Assembly (NCBI GenBank): GCA_015064085.1
Contig: SVSX01000009.1
Location: 1-51,535, forward strand
DNA from: Oscillospiraceae bacterium
Lineage (GTDB): Bacteria > Bacillota > Clostridia > Oscillospirales > CAG-272
Direction of reading: 5' to 3'
DNA length: 51,535 nucleotides
Shown here: piece by piece, positions 42,302 through 48,315 of the stretch
Numbering within the stretch: position 1 is the stretch's first letter
Layout of the letters: every line of letters starts with the position of its first letter
Made by a program: the position numbers and the translations under genes
Notes under the pieces: model-generated
The model's input: only the letters and a program-made list of their open reading frames with translations
Database searches by the model: none
What the model was told of the DNA's origin: nothing

Positions 42302-42994
42302 TCAGCCCTGAGGGGGTGCTGTAACGATCGGGGAAGCGGTCGTTGTTGCTGTGGGAGCGGTCGTTGAGATATAAGATGTGCTGCAGTAGAGAACAGCGCC
42401 CTTATAGGAGATTCTTGCCCACTTGCCGTTCTGGCTTACGCCTGTCTGAACGAGCTCGTCGCCGTTAAATACTGTTCCGCCGATATTCTCAGCGCCCTCG
42501 GATGCATCTGTCCACTGACGGAGGTTGAGGGATTTCTCAGCAATTACGTAAACAGTTGTTTCAGCCATATCGGTGAAGAGGATAGAACCTGCTTCGGTTG
42601 TGATGCAGTCATTCGAAATGTAATACTGATTGCCCTTGAAATCGATGAGAGACCATCTGTCGGAGATCTTAACTCTTGTGTAGGACTCGCCGAACTTTGC
42701 GGTAGCTCTCTTTGTAGAGTCGTTAATCACTGTGTCACTTCTGACGTTTACCTGACCAACAGCAATGTAAACTGTGTCGGTGTTATCTGTCCAGCTGAGC
42801 TGATCTGCGGGAACGTTAGAGGGAGCGGTGGTTGTTGCTCCGGGAGCAAGTGTTGTTGTAGCCTGTGTATTAATGCCAACGAATTCGCCATCGTCTTCAT
42901 CATCGTCGATAGGCTCGTCTTCTTTCTTACAAGAGATAAGTACGCAAGAGAATGCCATTACGAGAACGAGGAACAGCGCAAGAAATTTTTTCAT
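42302..42994 (-). CDS. Lipoprotein with two SH3-like (SH3b) domains
   Basis: 230 residues. Signal peptide with lipobox (VLISC, Cys22), an acidic linker (DEPIDDDEDDGEF), a Thr/Pro/Ala linker, then two bacterial SH3 repeats: TVYIAVGQVNVRSDTVIND and TVYVIAEKSLNLRQWTDAS each with the N-[LV]-R start, and RWSLIDFKGNQYYIS and KWARISYKGAVLYCS as their second halves. A second Thr-rich tail ends the protein. SH3b domains bind cell-wall peptides. GGAG lies before the ATG and a perfect promoter is at 43108-43136. Confidence 0.8.
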   Translation of the reverse strand: MKKFLALFLVLVMAFSCVLISCKKEDEPIDDDEDDGEFVGINTQATTTLAPGATTTAPSNVPADQLSWTDNTDTVYIAVGQVNVRSDTVINDSTKRATAKFGESYTRVKISDRWSLIDFKGNQYYISNDCITTEAGSILFTDMAETTVYVIAEKSLNLRQWTDASEGAENIGGTVFNGDELVQTGVSQNGKWARISYKGAVLYCSTSYISTTAPTATTTASPIVTAPPQG

Positions 42995-43107
42995 TTTGTG
43001 TCTCCTTTGTTTTTTACTTTAATTTTTTTATCAAGACACTGCGGAGATCCCGAGGGAAAGCCGACAGCAGAATCAATAAAAAGGGTAGAACGATACCATT
43101 AATATTG

Positions 43108-43136
43108 ATTATATCACACCCGCAACCGAGTGTCAA
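43108..43136 (-). promoter_or_regulatory. SigA-type promoter for the SH3 lipoprotein
   Basis: On the minus strand: TTGACA (43131-43136), 17-bp spacer, TATAAT (43108-43113). Both hexamers are perfect. Confidence 0.82.
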
Positions 43137-43164
43137 GCGGAATTGAAATTTTTTCGGCAAAATT

Positions 43165-43935
43165 TTAAATTTCGCCCTTGATAAGCTTTTTGATCGCCAA
43201 AATAGCGATCCTTATAGCCATATCGGTGTCGTGAGACTCCGACTCGCCCGAGTCAAGCCCGAGAGCGTATCTCTCCTGATTCCATACGCAGGTGAATACA
43301 GCTCCGCATCGCAGTCCGAGACTTGCTCCTACCGTAAAGAGGGTAGATGCTTCCATCTCGCTGGCAAGAACTCCAAGGCGTTTCCAGGCTTCCCATTTTT
43401 CGCCGAGCTCCGAGGCGGTGGGCATTCTTGCGGGGGAGTGCTGTCCGTAGAAGGAGTCCTTGCTCTGGACAACTCCCGAAAGGTGAGGGAGCTGAAGCTC
43501 CCTTGCCGCGCCGACGAGGGAAAAGAGCACGTCTACGTTTGCCACTGCGGGGAATTCGGGTGGTGCATACTCACGGGACGTTCCGTCCTGACGGACAGCT
43601 CCCGAAGCTATGATCGAATATCCCGCCTTGGCATCAAGGGAAATACCTCCGCAAGTACCGACTCGGATCATGGTGTGAGCGCCGCAGGCGGCAAGCTCCT
43701 CGACGGCAATAGCCGTTGAAGGACCGCCGATACCCGTGGAGCAGACTGTGACCTTTTTTCCGAGAAGGTATCCGTTGTAGATATTGTACTCTCTCGACAT
43801 ACCGAAATGGGTGGCGTTATCAAGGTAAGCGGCAATTTTTTCGCATCTTGCGGGGTCGCCGGGGAGGATACAGTACTCGCCGATGTCTCCACTTGCCGCG
43901 GCAATGTGATATTGCTTCTCGTGTGTGTCAAGCAT
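43165..43935 (-). CDS. udp: Uridine phosphorylase
   Basis: 256 residues of the nucleoside phosphorylase family. CILPGDPARCEKIA and TGIGGPSTAIAVEEL are the phosphate-binding loops; MIRVGTCGGI and VRQDGTSREYAPPEFPAVA fit uridine rather than purine phosphorylases; LASEMEASTLFTV contains the ribose-binding Glu-Met-Glu. It splits uridine with phosphate to uracil and ribose-1-phosphate for salvage. The start has AGGAGGAACA upstream; a promoter lies at 44066-44094. Confidence 0.88.
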   Translation of the reverse strand: MLDTHEKQYHIAAASGDIGEYCILPGDPARCEKIAAYLDNATHFGMSREYNIYNGYLLGKKVTVCSTGIGGPSTAIAVEELAACGAHTMIRVGTCGGISLDAKAGYSIIASGAVRQDGTSREYAPPEFPAVANVDVLFSLVGAARELQLPHLSGVVQSKDSFYGQHSPARMPTASELGEKWEAWKRLGVLASEMEASTLFTVGASLGLRCGAVFTCVWNQERYALGLDSGESESHDTDMAIRIAILAIKKLIKGEI

Positions 43936-44065
43936 AAAGTGTTCCTCCTTTTTGATCCCGTCTCCCCGTGGTGCGGGGGAGCGGACGCTGCCGAAAAAAT
44001 CAACTCAGCCCGAGGTGCGGGGCGGTGTTGACCTCTTGATCCTTGCAGTAATTTTTACTCCTTTT

Positions 44066-44094
44066 ATTATATCACACAAATTTCCTTTTTTCAA
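44066..44094 (-). promoter_or_regulatory. SigA-type promoter for udp
   Basis: On the minus strand: TTGAAA (44089-44094), 17-bp spacer, TATAAT (44066-44071). It sits back-to-back with the candidate SigG promoter of spoVAD. Confidence 0.75.
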
Positions 44095-44099
44095 GTATA

Positions 44100-44128
44100 G
44101 TATTGATTTTTTTGCAAATAATATTCTA
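44100..44128 (+). promoter_or_regulatory. Candidate forespore (SigG-type) promoter for spoVAD
   Basis: GTATT (44100-44104), 17-bp spacer, TATTCTA (44122-44128), close to the SigG -35 (GnATR) and -10 (CATnnTA) pattern with one mismatch in each. It lies 20 bp before the ATG; no SigA promoter is seen there. Confidence 0.4.
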
Positions 44129-44147
44129 AAAAAGAGGGGAATATTAT

Positions 44148-45146
44148 ATGGAGAAGGGAATAATGAGATTTTCCGACAAGGTTGGATTTATCTCGGCGGG
44201 AAGCGTGGTCGGCAAGTGTGAATTTGAAGGACCGATAGGCGACTGCTTTGACATTCACGACAAGAGCGATAAGTTTGGTATGAACACCTGGGAGAAGGCT
44301 GAAAGCGAGATGCAGCGTCTGGCGCTGAACACCGCGATGGCAAAGGCGGGACTTTCCGAGGGAGATATCGATGCCCTTTTCGCTGGGGATCTGCTCAATC
44401 AGTGCGTTGGGTCGTCATACGGTCTTGTGGATTTTGATATACCGTATTTCGGGCTTTACGGCGCTTGCTCAACTGCCGCGGAGGGATTGATCCTTGGGGC
44501 AATGGGGGTGTCGGCGGGGCATTTTGAACGCGCCGCGGCTGTTACCTCATCTCATAACAGCTCCGCGGAGCGGCAATACCGAATGCCGATAGAGTACGGC
44601 GCGCAGCGCTCTCCCACGGCTCAGTGGACGGTTACGGGCTCGGGAGCGTTCATCATAGGAAATTGCGGCGGGGTGAGGATATCCGAAGCTCTTGGAGGGA
44701 TAGTTGTGGACAAGGGTATCAAGGACGCCTCGAATATGGGGGCTGCAATGGCGCCTGCGGCGGTGGACACGCTGACGAGATATTTTTCGGTGTCGGGAAG
44801 CTCACCCGAGGATTTCGACCTTATACTCAGCGGCGATCTCGGAGCTGAGGGAGGATCGATCCTCTGTGAGCTGATGCTGACGTCGGGATACGACATAAAA
44901 GGAAGATACAACGATTGCGGAATGATAATTTATGACCGAGGGGCGCAGGATATGCACTCGGGAGGCTCGGGGTGCGGCTGCTCGGCGGTGGTCCTTGCCG
45001 CGTATATTCTTCCAAAGCTTATGCGCGGAGAGCTTTCCGATATTCTTTTCCTCGGAACGGGGGCGATGATGAGCCCCGCCAGCGTTCAGCAGGGGCAGTC
45101 GATACCTGCTGTAGCTCATCTTGTGAGACTAAAAAAACCGCTTTGA
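44148..45146 (+). CDS. spoVAD: Stage V sporulation protein AD
   Basis: 332 residues, thiolase-like fold. Typical family strings: NTWEKAESEMQRLAL, ALFAGDLLNQCVGSSYGL, PYFGLYGACSTAAEGL, AVTSSHNSSAERQYRMP, VTGSGAFII and GSGCGCSAVVLAAY near the end. SpoVAD binds dipicolinic acid and, with other SpoVA proteins, moves it into the forespore and out at germination. GAGGGG precedes the ATG at 44148; a second ATG at 44163 is possible. spoVAE follows 18 bp downstream. No spoVAC precedes it; the upstream neighbour is the divergent udp. Confidence 0.93.
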   Translation: MEKGIMRFSDKVGFISAGSVVGKCEFEGPIGDCFDIHDKSDKFGMNTWEKAESEMQRLALNTAMAKAGLSEGDIDALFAGDLLNQCVGSSYGLVDFDIPYFGLYGACSTAAEGLILGAMGVSAGHFERAAAVTSSHNSSAERQYRMPIEYGAQRSPTAQWTVTGSGAFIIGNCGGVRISEALGGIVVDKGIKDASNMGAAMAPAAVDTLTRYFSVSGSSPEDFDLILSGDLGAEGGSILCELMLTSGYDIKGRYNDCGMIIYDRGAQDMHSGGSGCGCSAVVLAAYILPKLMRGELSDILFLGTGAMMSPASVQQGQSIPAVAHLVRLKKPL

Positions 45147-45164
45147 GCGGTCTTGGGAGGATCT

Positions 45165-45533
45165 ATGGATATTTTTATGGATTACGTCTTTGCCTTCTGC
45201 GTTGGCGGACTTTTTTGCGTGGTGGCGCAGATACTTGTGGATAAAACGAAGCTCACCCCCGCGCGGATACTTGTCAGCTACGTTGTGGCGGGGGTGGTGC
45301 TCGGAGGCATCGGTCTTTATAAGCCTCTTGTGGAATTCGCGGGGGCGGGTGCGACCACGCCGCTTACAGGGTTTGGATATCTCATATCGAAGGGAGTCAG
45401 AGAGGCGGTTGATGCGGATGGACTCATCGGCGCTCTCACGGGCGGACTTTCCGCCGCCGCGGGAGGCATCACCGCCGCTCTGCTTTTCGGACTTATCGCG
45501 GCACTGATCGTCCGTGGGAAGCCGAAGGGATAG
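45165..45533 (+). CDS. spoVAE: Stage V sporulation protein AE
   Basis: 122 residues with three to four membrane helices and the family's Gly/Ala-rich pattern (YVFAFCVGGLFCVVAQILVD, GVVLGGIGLYKPLVEFAGAGATTPLTGFG, LTGGLSAAAGGITAALLFGL). It is part of the SpoVA channel for calcium-dipicolinate in the spore inner membrane. The ATG at 45165 is preferred to a TTG at 45153 because GGGAGG lies directly upstream. A heptanucleotide repeat begins right after its stop. Confidence 0.9.
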   Translation: MDIFMDYVFAFCVGGLFCVVAQILVDKTKLTPARILVSYVVAGVVLGGIGLYKPLVEFAGAGATTPLTGFGYLISKGVREAVDADGLIGALTGGLSAAAGGITAALLFGLIAALIVRGKPKG

Positions 45534-45534
45534 G

Positions 45535-45560
45535 GGAATTAGGAATTAGGAATTAGGAAT
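45535..45560 (+). repeat. Heptanucleotide tandem repeat A (GGAATTA)
   Basis: 3.7 exact copies of GGAATTA, starting one base after the spoVAE stop. Confidence 0.9.
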
Positions 45561-45572
45561 AACTTGGTTGGT

Positions 45573-46082
45573 TTATTTCCAACGCCCGAGCTCCTCGCGC
45601 TTTTCCTGCTCCTGCTTTTCTTTTTCCCAGAGCTCCTCTTTGCGCTTCATTTCTTTTCTTTCAAGCATCATTTTCGCAACCTCTATTCCCACGATGGCGA
45701 ATTGGGGAACGAACAGTAGAAGCAAACACCAAAGGCTGTCTGTATTTTTTGAGGAAAACAGCGCCACGGGAAGATAAAAGGGAAGGACGGCGAAATATAC
45801 AGTTGCCTTTATGTAAAAATCCTTCAGCTGCTTCTCTGTGGGGCGGTTGTATCTGTAAAATTTACTGACGTAGTGCTTGTTCAAAAGGAGAAGCCGATCG
45901 TTTTTCTCGACAAGAGCCATTACGCCGCGTATAAGTAAAAATATAAAGATCAACGGAGCTGCAAAAAACGAGCTTGTTGACAGGTTGACGTTATTTCTGA
46001 AAATAATTATGCCGATGATATTGAGAGCAAAGAAGATCGCGGTCGAGCATAAGAAAACTGTTTTCATATTGATCTTTTTCAT
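45573..46082 (-). CDS. Four-helix membrane protein of unknown function
   Basis: 169 residues: two N-terminal membrane helices (about 8-28 and 38-58), a basic loop, two more helices (about 90-108 and 115-137), then a highly charged C-terminal coil (KEMKRKEELWEKEKQEQEKREE). There is a YYRYNRPTE-like loop. I do not recognise a family. The start is the ATG at 46082 with AGGCGG-like sequence upstream; an internal ATG five residues in is also possible. Confidence 0.65.
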   Translation of the reverse strand: MKKINMKTVFLCSTAIFFALNIIGIIIFRNNVNLSTSSFFAAPLIFIFLLIRGVMALVEKNDRLLLLNKHYVSKFYRYNRPTEKQLKDFYIKATVYFAVLPFYLPVALFSSKNTDSLWCLLLLFVPQFAIVGIEVAKMMLERKEMKRKEELWEKEKQEQEKREELGRWK

Positions 46083-46106
46083 AAAAACACCGCCTTTCTT
46101 GAAATG

Positions 46107-46135
46107 ATTATATCATACTTCTATATAAAAAGCAA
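46107..46135 (-). promoter_or_regulatory. Promoter for the four-helix membrane protein
   Basis: On the minus strand: TTGCTT (46130-46135), 17-bp spacer, TATAAT (46107-46112). The -35 matches three to four of six positions. Confidence 0.65.
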
Positions 46136-46164
46136 CCGTAAATATGCGTCCTGCGGATATAAAA

Positions 46165-46276
46165 AGTTAAGAGCTAAGAGTGAAGAGTGAAGAGTGAAGA
46201 GCGAAGAGTGAAGAGCGAAAAGTGAAGAGTGAAAAGTGAAGAGTGAAAAGTGAAGAGTGAAAAGTGAAGAGTGAAG
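46165..46276 (+). repeat. Heptanucleotide tandem repeat B (AGTGAAG/AGTGAAA)
   Basis: Sixteen uninterrupted 7-base units. The first two are AGTTAAG and AGCTAAG, the rest AGTGAAG, AGTGAAA, AGCGAAG or AGCGAAA. In the second half AGTGAAG and AGTGAAA alternate, suggesting later expansion of a 14-base dimer. Confidence 0.92.
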
Positions 46277-46280
46277 AAGT

Positions 46281-46318
46281 AAAAATCGACAAGCTTCAAA
46301 AGAAGCTTGTCGATTTTT
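46281..46318 (-). terminator. Perfect hairpin terminator copy 1
   Basis: A perfect 17-bp stem, AAAAATCGACAAGCTTC / GAAGCTTGTCGATTTTT, with an AAAA loop. It shares its outer 13 bp with the tRNA-Arg terminator at 46508-46545 and sits between repeat B and the tRNA-like remnant. Confidence 0.75.
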
Positions 46319-46355
46319 GTGAAGGGGCGATAAAAAAGATATTTTAACTTTTTAA

Positions 46356-46419
46356 CCGATGGATTTGAACCCAAATATAATTTAATGCTTTTCGACTAAC
46401 GGGAGAAAAGCTACATCAG
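46356..46419 (-). pseudogene. tRNA-like remnant
   Basis: Read on the minus strand: CTGATG at the 5' side can pair with CATCGG at the 3' side (one G-T pair), followed by TA and GCT as in TA-GCTC at the start of a D arm, and GGTTCAAATCC, an exact T-loop consensus. The anticodon arm is missing; instead a 7-bp GCTTTTC/GAAAAGC hairpin is present. Together with the terminator copy downstream, this suggests a decayed tRNA duplicate. It could also be chance similarity. Confidence 0.4.
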
Positions 46420-46424
46420 AACCT

Positions 46425-46452
46425 TTTCACTATTCACTTTTACCTATTACCT
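46425..46452 (-). repeat. Heptanucleotide tandem repeat C
   Basis: Four 7-base units on the minus strand: AGGTAAT, AGGTAAA, AGTGAAT, AGTGAAA. Confidence 0.8.
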
Positions 46453-46469
46453 AATCGACAAGTTTCGCA

Positions 46470-46494
46470 AGAGAAGAGTGAAAAGTGAAGAGTG
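46470..46494 (+). repeat. Heptanucleotide tandem repeat D
   Basis: AGAGAAG, AGTGAAA, AGTGAAG and a partial AGTG, then AGAGTGAAAAAGTAAAAATCG leading into the tRNA terminator, as repeat B leads into the other copy. Confidence 0.8.
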
Positions 46495-46507
46495 AGAGTG
46501 AAAAAGT

Positions 46508-46545
46508 AAAAATCGACAAGCTTCTGTCGAAACTTGTCGATTTTT
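46508..46545 (-). terminator. tRNA-Arg terminator (hairpin copy 2)
   Basis: AAAAATCGACAAG (46508-46520) pairs with CTTGTCGATTTTT (46533-46545). On the minus strand it begins directly at the CCA end of the tRNA. Confidence 0.8.
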
Positions 46546-46621
46546 GGCCTGCCCGACAGGATTTGAACCTGCGACCTCGAGAGTCGGAGTCTCGCGCGCT
46601 ATCCAGCTGTGCCACGGGCAG
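46545..46621 (-). tRNA. tRNA-Arg, anticodon CCG
   Basis: Full cloverleaf on the minus strand: acceptor CTGCCCG/CGGGCAG, D arm GCAC-AGCTGGATA-GCGC (one A-C mismatch), anticodon stem CGAGA/TCTCG with loop CTCCGAC (anticodon CCG, reading CGG), variable loop AGGTC, T arm GCAGG-TTCAAAT-CCTGT, discriminator G and an encoded CCA. Confidence 0.93.
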
Positions 46622-46693
46622 ATGCTATGATTATACCACAGCTTCTGCCCGATTTCAACCGCAAAATGAAAAAATTAGTTAAATATCAGGATA

Positions 46694-46954
46694 TTATTTC
46701 TTCTGAGGGTCGTTTTTTGTATCCTGATGCTGATATTCCAGCTTACTTATCCTCAGCTCGTGATCCTCGAGAGTGTCGTAAAAATCACCGTTCTTCTCCG
46801 ACTGCTTTTCGATATATTCCTTAAGCTGCTTCACGGCGATCTCCAGAGAGCAGAGAGTCCTGTTGACCTTGATTATAATATTGAAGACCGCAATAAAGGC
46901 GCTGAGCAATGCCGCGGGGGCGGCGATCACGCTTGAGATCGTTTCAAATGACAT
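46694..46954 (-). CDS. Small membrane/coiled-coil protein
   Basis: 86 residues from ATG 46954, chosen because AAAGGAGG lies just upstream (the frame continues to 47038 without a site). One hydrophobic helix near the N-terminus (about 6-27, ISSVIAAPAALLSAFIAVFN) and a coiled coil (about 38-78, LEIAVKQLKEYIEKQSEK, LEDHELRISKLEYQH). The layout is like holin-associated or small phage-derived membrane proteins, but no other phage gene lies near, so I leave the function open. Confidence 0.7.
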   Translation of the reverse strand: MSFETISSVIAAPAALLSAFIAVFNIIIKVNRTLCSLEIAVKQLKEYIEKQSEKNGDFYDTLEDHELRISKLEYQHQDTKNDPQKK

Positions 46955-47121
46955 AAAACCTCCTTTCGCTGTACGTCTGTATTTTATCACAGAGCGGAGA
47001 TCTGCCACTGACAGCTTTTTGTCACCGCCGAAATTCAAAGAAGTTTATTCCTAAAAAAGAAAAAAATCACAAAAAACAGCCCCTCGAGTGTAATTCAGGC
47101 AGACTTGGAAGGATCTGTGTG

Positions 47122-47150
47122 TTGATGCGCGACTTTCGTTCTGCTATAAT
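47122..47150 (+). promoter_or_regulatory. Promoter for the SleB-type hydrolase
   Basis: TTGATG (47122-47127), 17-bp spacer, TATAAT (47145-47150), 70 bp before the GTG start at 47220. Confidence 0.65.
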
Positions 47151-47219
47151 AAAAGCACGCGGAGGAGCGCTTTTTTGATGCTGATTGTCGCTCTTTTGCG
47201 AATTTGAAGGAGGTAAAAG

Positions 47220-48086
47220 GTGAAGGAAAGAAAAAGAAGAATAACGGCGTTTCTCGCGTGTGTTGCCATTTTGCTGTCAGCCTTCAGCACCGCAGCGGCG
47301 GCGACCTCGGGCGGAGAGGTGATCTTCCCCCAAGGCTCATCATCGGTTGAGGTCTATATGGGCGGCAAACGCGTTCTCGAAGGAAAAGCGGCTCTTATCG
47401 ATTCGGTGACCTATGTCGCGATCAGAGAGTTCAGTGATCTCATTGAGGACACTGAGGTTAGCTGGGACGCAAAGACCCGCACCGCGGTGGTCACCAAGGG
47501 AACTAAGGTGATAACCGCCACCGAGGGAGACCGCTACATATACGCCGACGGAAGATGCTTCTACACTGTGACACCCATAAGGATCATTTCAAACAAAATG
47601 TTTCTTCCCGTCAGAGCTATCGCGAAGGCTCTCGGGGTCGAGGTCACGTGGGACGGCACGACACGCTCGGTGAAGCTGAGAGACACGGGCGTTATGCCTT
47701 TGTCGGGTGACCGCTTCTACAACGCGGACGACCTTTTTTGGCTCTCGCGCATAATCAGCGCCGAGGCAAAGGGAGAGAGTCTGCTTGGACAGATAGCTGT
47801 CGGAAACGTCGTTATTAACAGACGAAACAGCCGCTCGTATCCAAATACGATCTACGGCGTTATCTTCGACAGAAAAGGAGGAACACAGTTTTCTCCCGTA
47901 TCCTTCGGAACGATATACCAGAAGCCGACAGCGTCTTCGATAATCGCGGCGAAGATCTGCCTTGAGGGATATTCGATTTCGAACGAGATACTTTTCTTTA
48001 TGAACCCGAGGATCGCTACAAATAATTGGATCGCCAAAAACAGGACCTTTGAGTTCCGTATAGGCAATCACGATTTTTACAGCTGA
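47220..48086 (+). CDS. Cell-wall hydrolase, SleB/CwlJ type, with copper-amine-oxidase-like N-terminal domain
   Basis: 288 residues, GTG start with AAGGAGG upstream. A signal peptide (about 1-27, ending STAAAA) leads to a copper-amine-oxidase-like substrate/wall-binding domain (about 40-155: VEVYMGGKRVLEGKAALID, MFLPVRAIAKALGVEVTWD), then a Hydrolase_2 domain (about 170-285) with LSRIISAEAKGES, containing the catalytic Glu, and GQIAVGNVVINRR. SleB-type enzymes cut spore-cortex muramic-lactam glycan at germination. A vegetative remodelling role is also possible since its promoter looks SigA-like. Confidence 0.87.
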   Translation: MKERKRRITAFLACVAILLSAFSTAAAATSGGEVIFPQGSSSVEVYMGGKRVLEGKAALIDSVTYVAIREFSDLIEDTEVSWDAKTRTAVVTKGTKVITATEGDRYIYADGRCFYTVTPIRIISNKMFLPVRAIAKALGVEVTWDGTTRSVKLRDTGVMPLSGDRFYNADDLFWLSRIISAEAKGESLLGQIAVGNVVINRRNSRSYPNTIYGVIFDRKGGTQFSPVSFGTIYQKPTASSIIAAKICLEGYSISNEILFFMNPRIATNNWIAKNRTFEFRIGNHDFYS

Positions 48087-48101
48087 GGGAATAAAGACTT
48101 G

Positions 48102-48141
48102 AGAATGCACGACTCGGGATAGCGTTTCGTGCATTCTTTTG
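48102..48141 (+). terminator. Rho-independent terminator
   Basis: AGAATGCACGA (48102-48112) pairs perfectly with TCGTGCATTCT (48127-48137), followed by TTTT. Confidence 0.82.
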
Positions 48142-48213
48142 CATATATACATCGATTATACATTTCTTCCATATAAAATTTTCAAAAAAATAAATAAAAA
48201 ATCAAAATATCTC

Positions 48214-48242
48214 TTTACTTATTTGAAAAGATGTGATATAAT
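48214..48242 (+). promoter_or_regulatory. SigA-type promoter for pyruvate:ferredoxin oxidoreductase
   Basis: TTTACT (48214-48219), 17-bp spacer, TATAAT (48237-48242), about 75 bp before the ATG at 48316. Confidence 0.75.
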
Positions 48243-48315
48243 GTTATGTGGTGCATTGTGTGCACCGCTAAATTTTGTTTTAAAAAATTTATAATAAAAT
48301 GGAGGAACAAAAAAC

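Noticed and set aside
46356..46419. A hammerhead-ribozyme-like CTGATG...GTCGAAA arrangement on the minus strand.
   Set aside because: The core CUGANGA has a U for the last A, and the stretch between it and GAAA does not form the required stem II. The tRNA-remnant reading explains more of the sequence.
46165..46494. Repeat clusters that could suggest a CRISPR array.
   Set aside because: Units are 7 bases with no spacers, and no cas gene is present. These are simple tandem repeats.
46694..46954. A prophage remnant around the small membrane/coiled-coil gene.
   Set aside because: No integrase, structural, lysis or attachment-site sequence is visible around it; a tRNA nearby alone is not enough.
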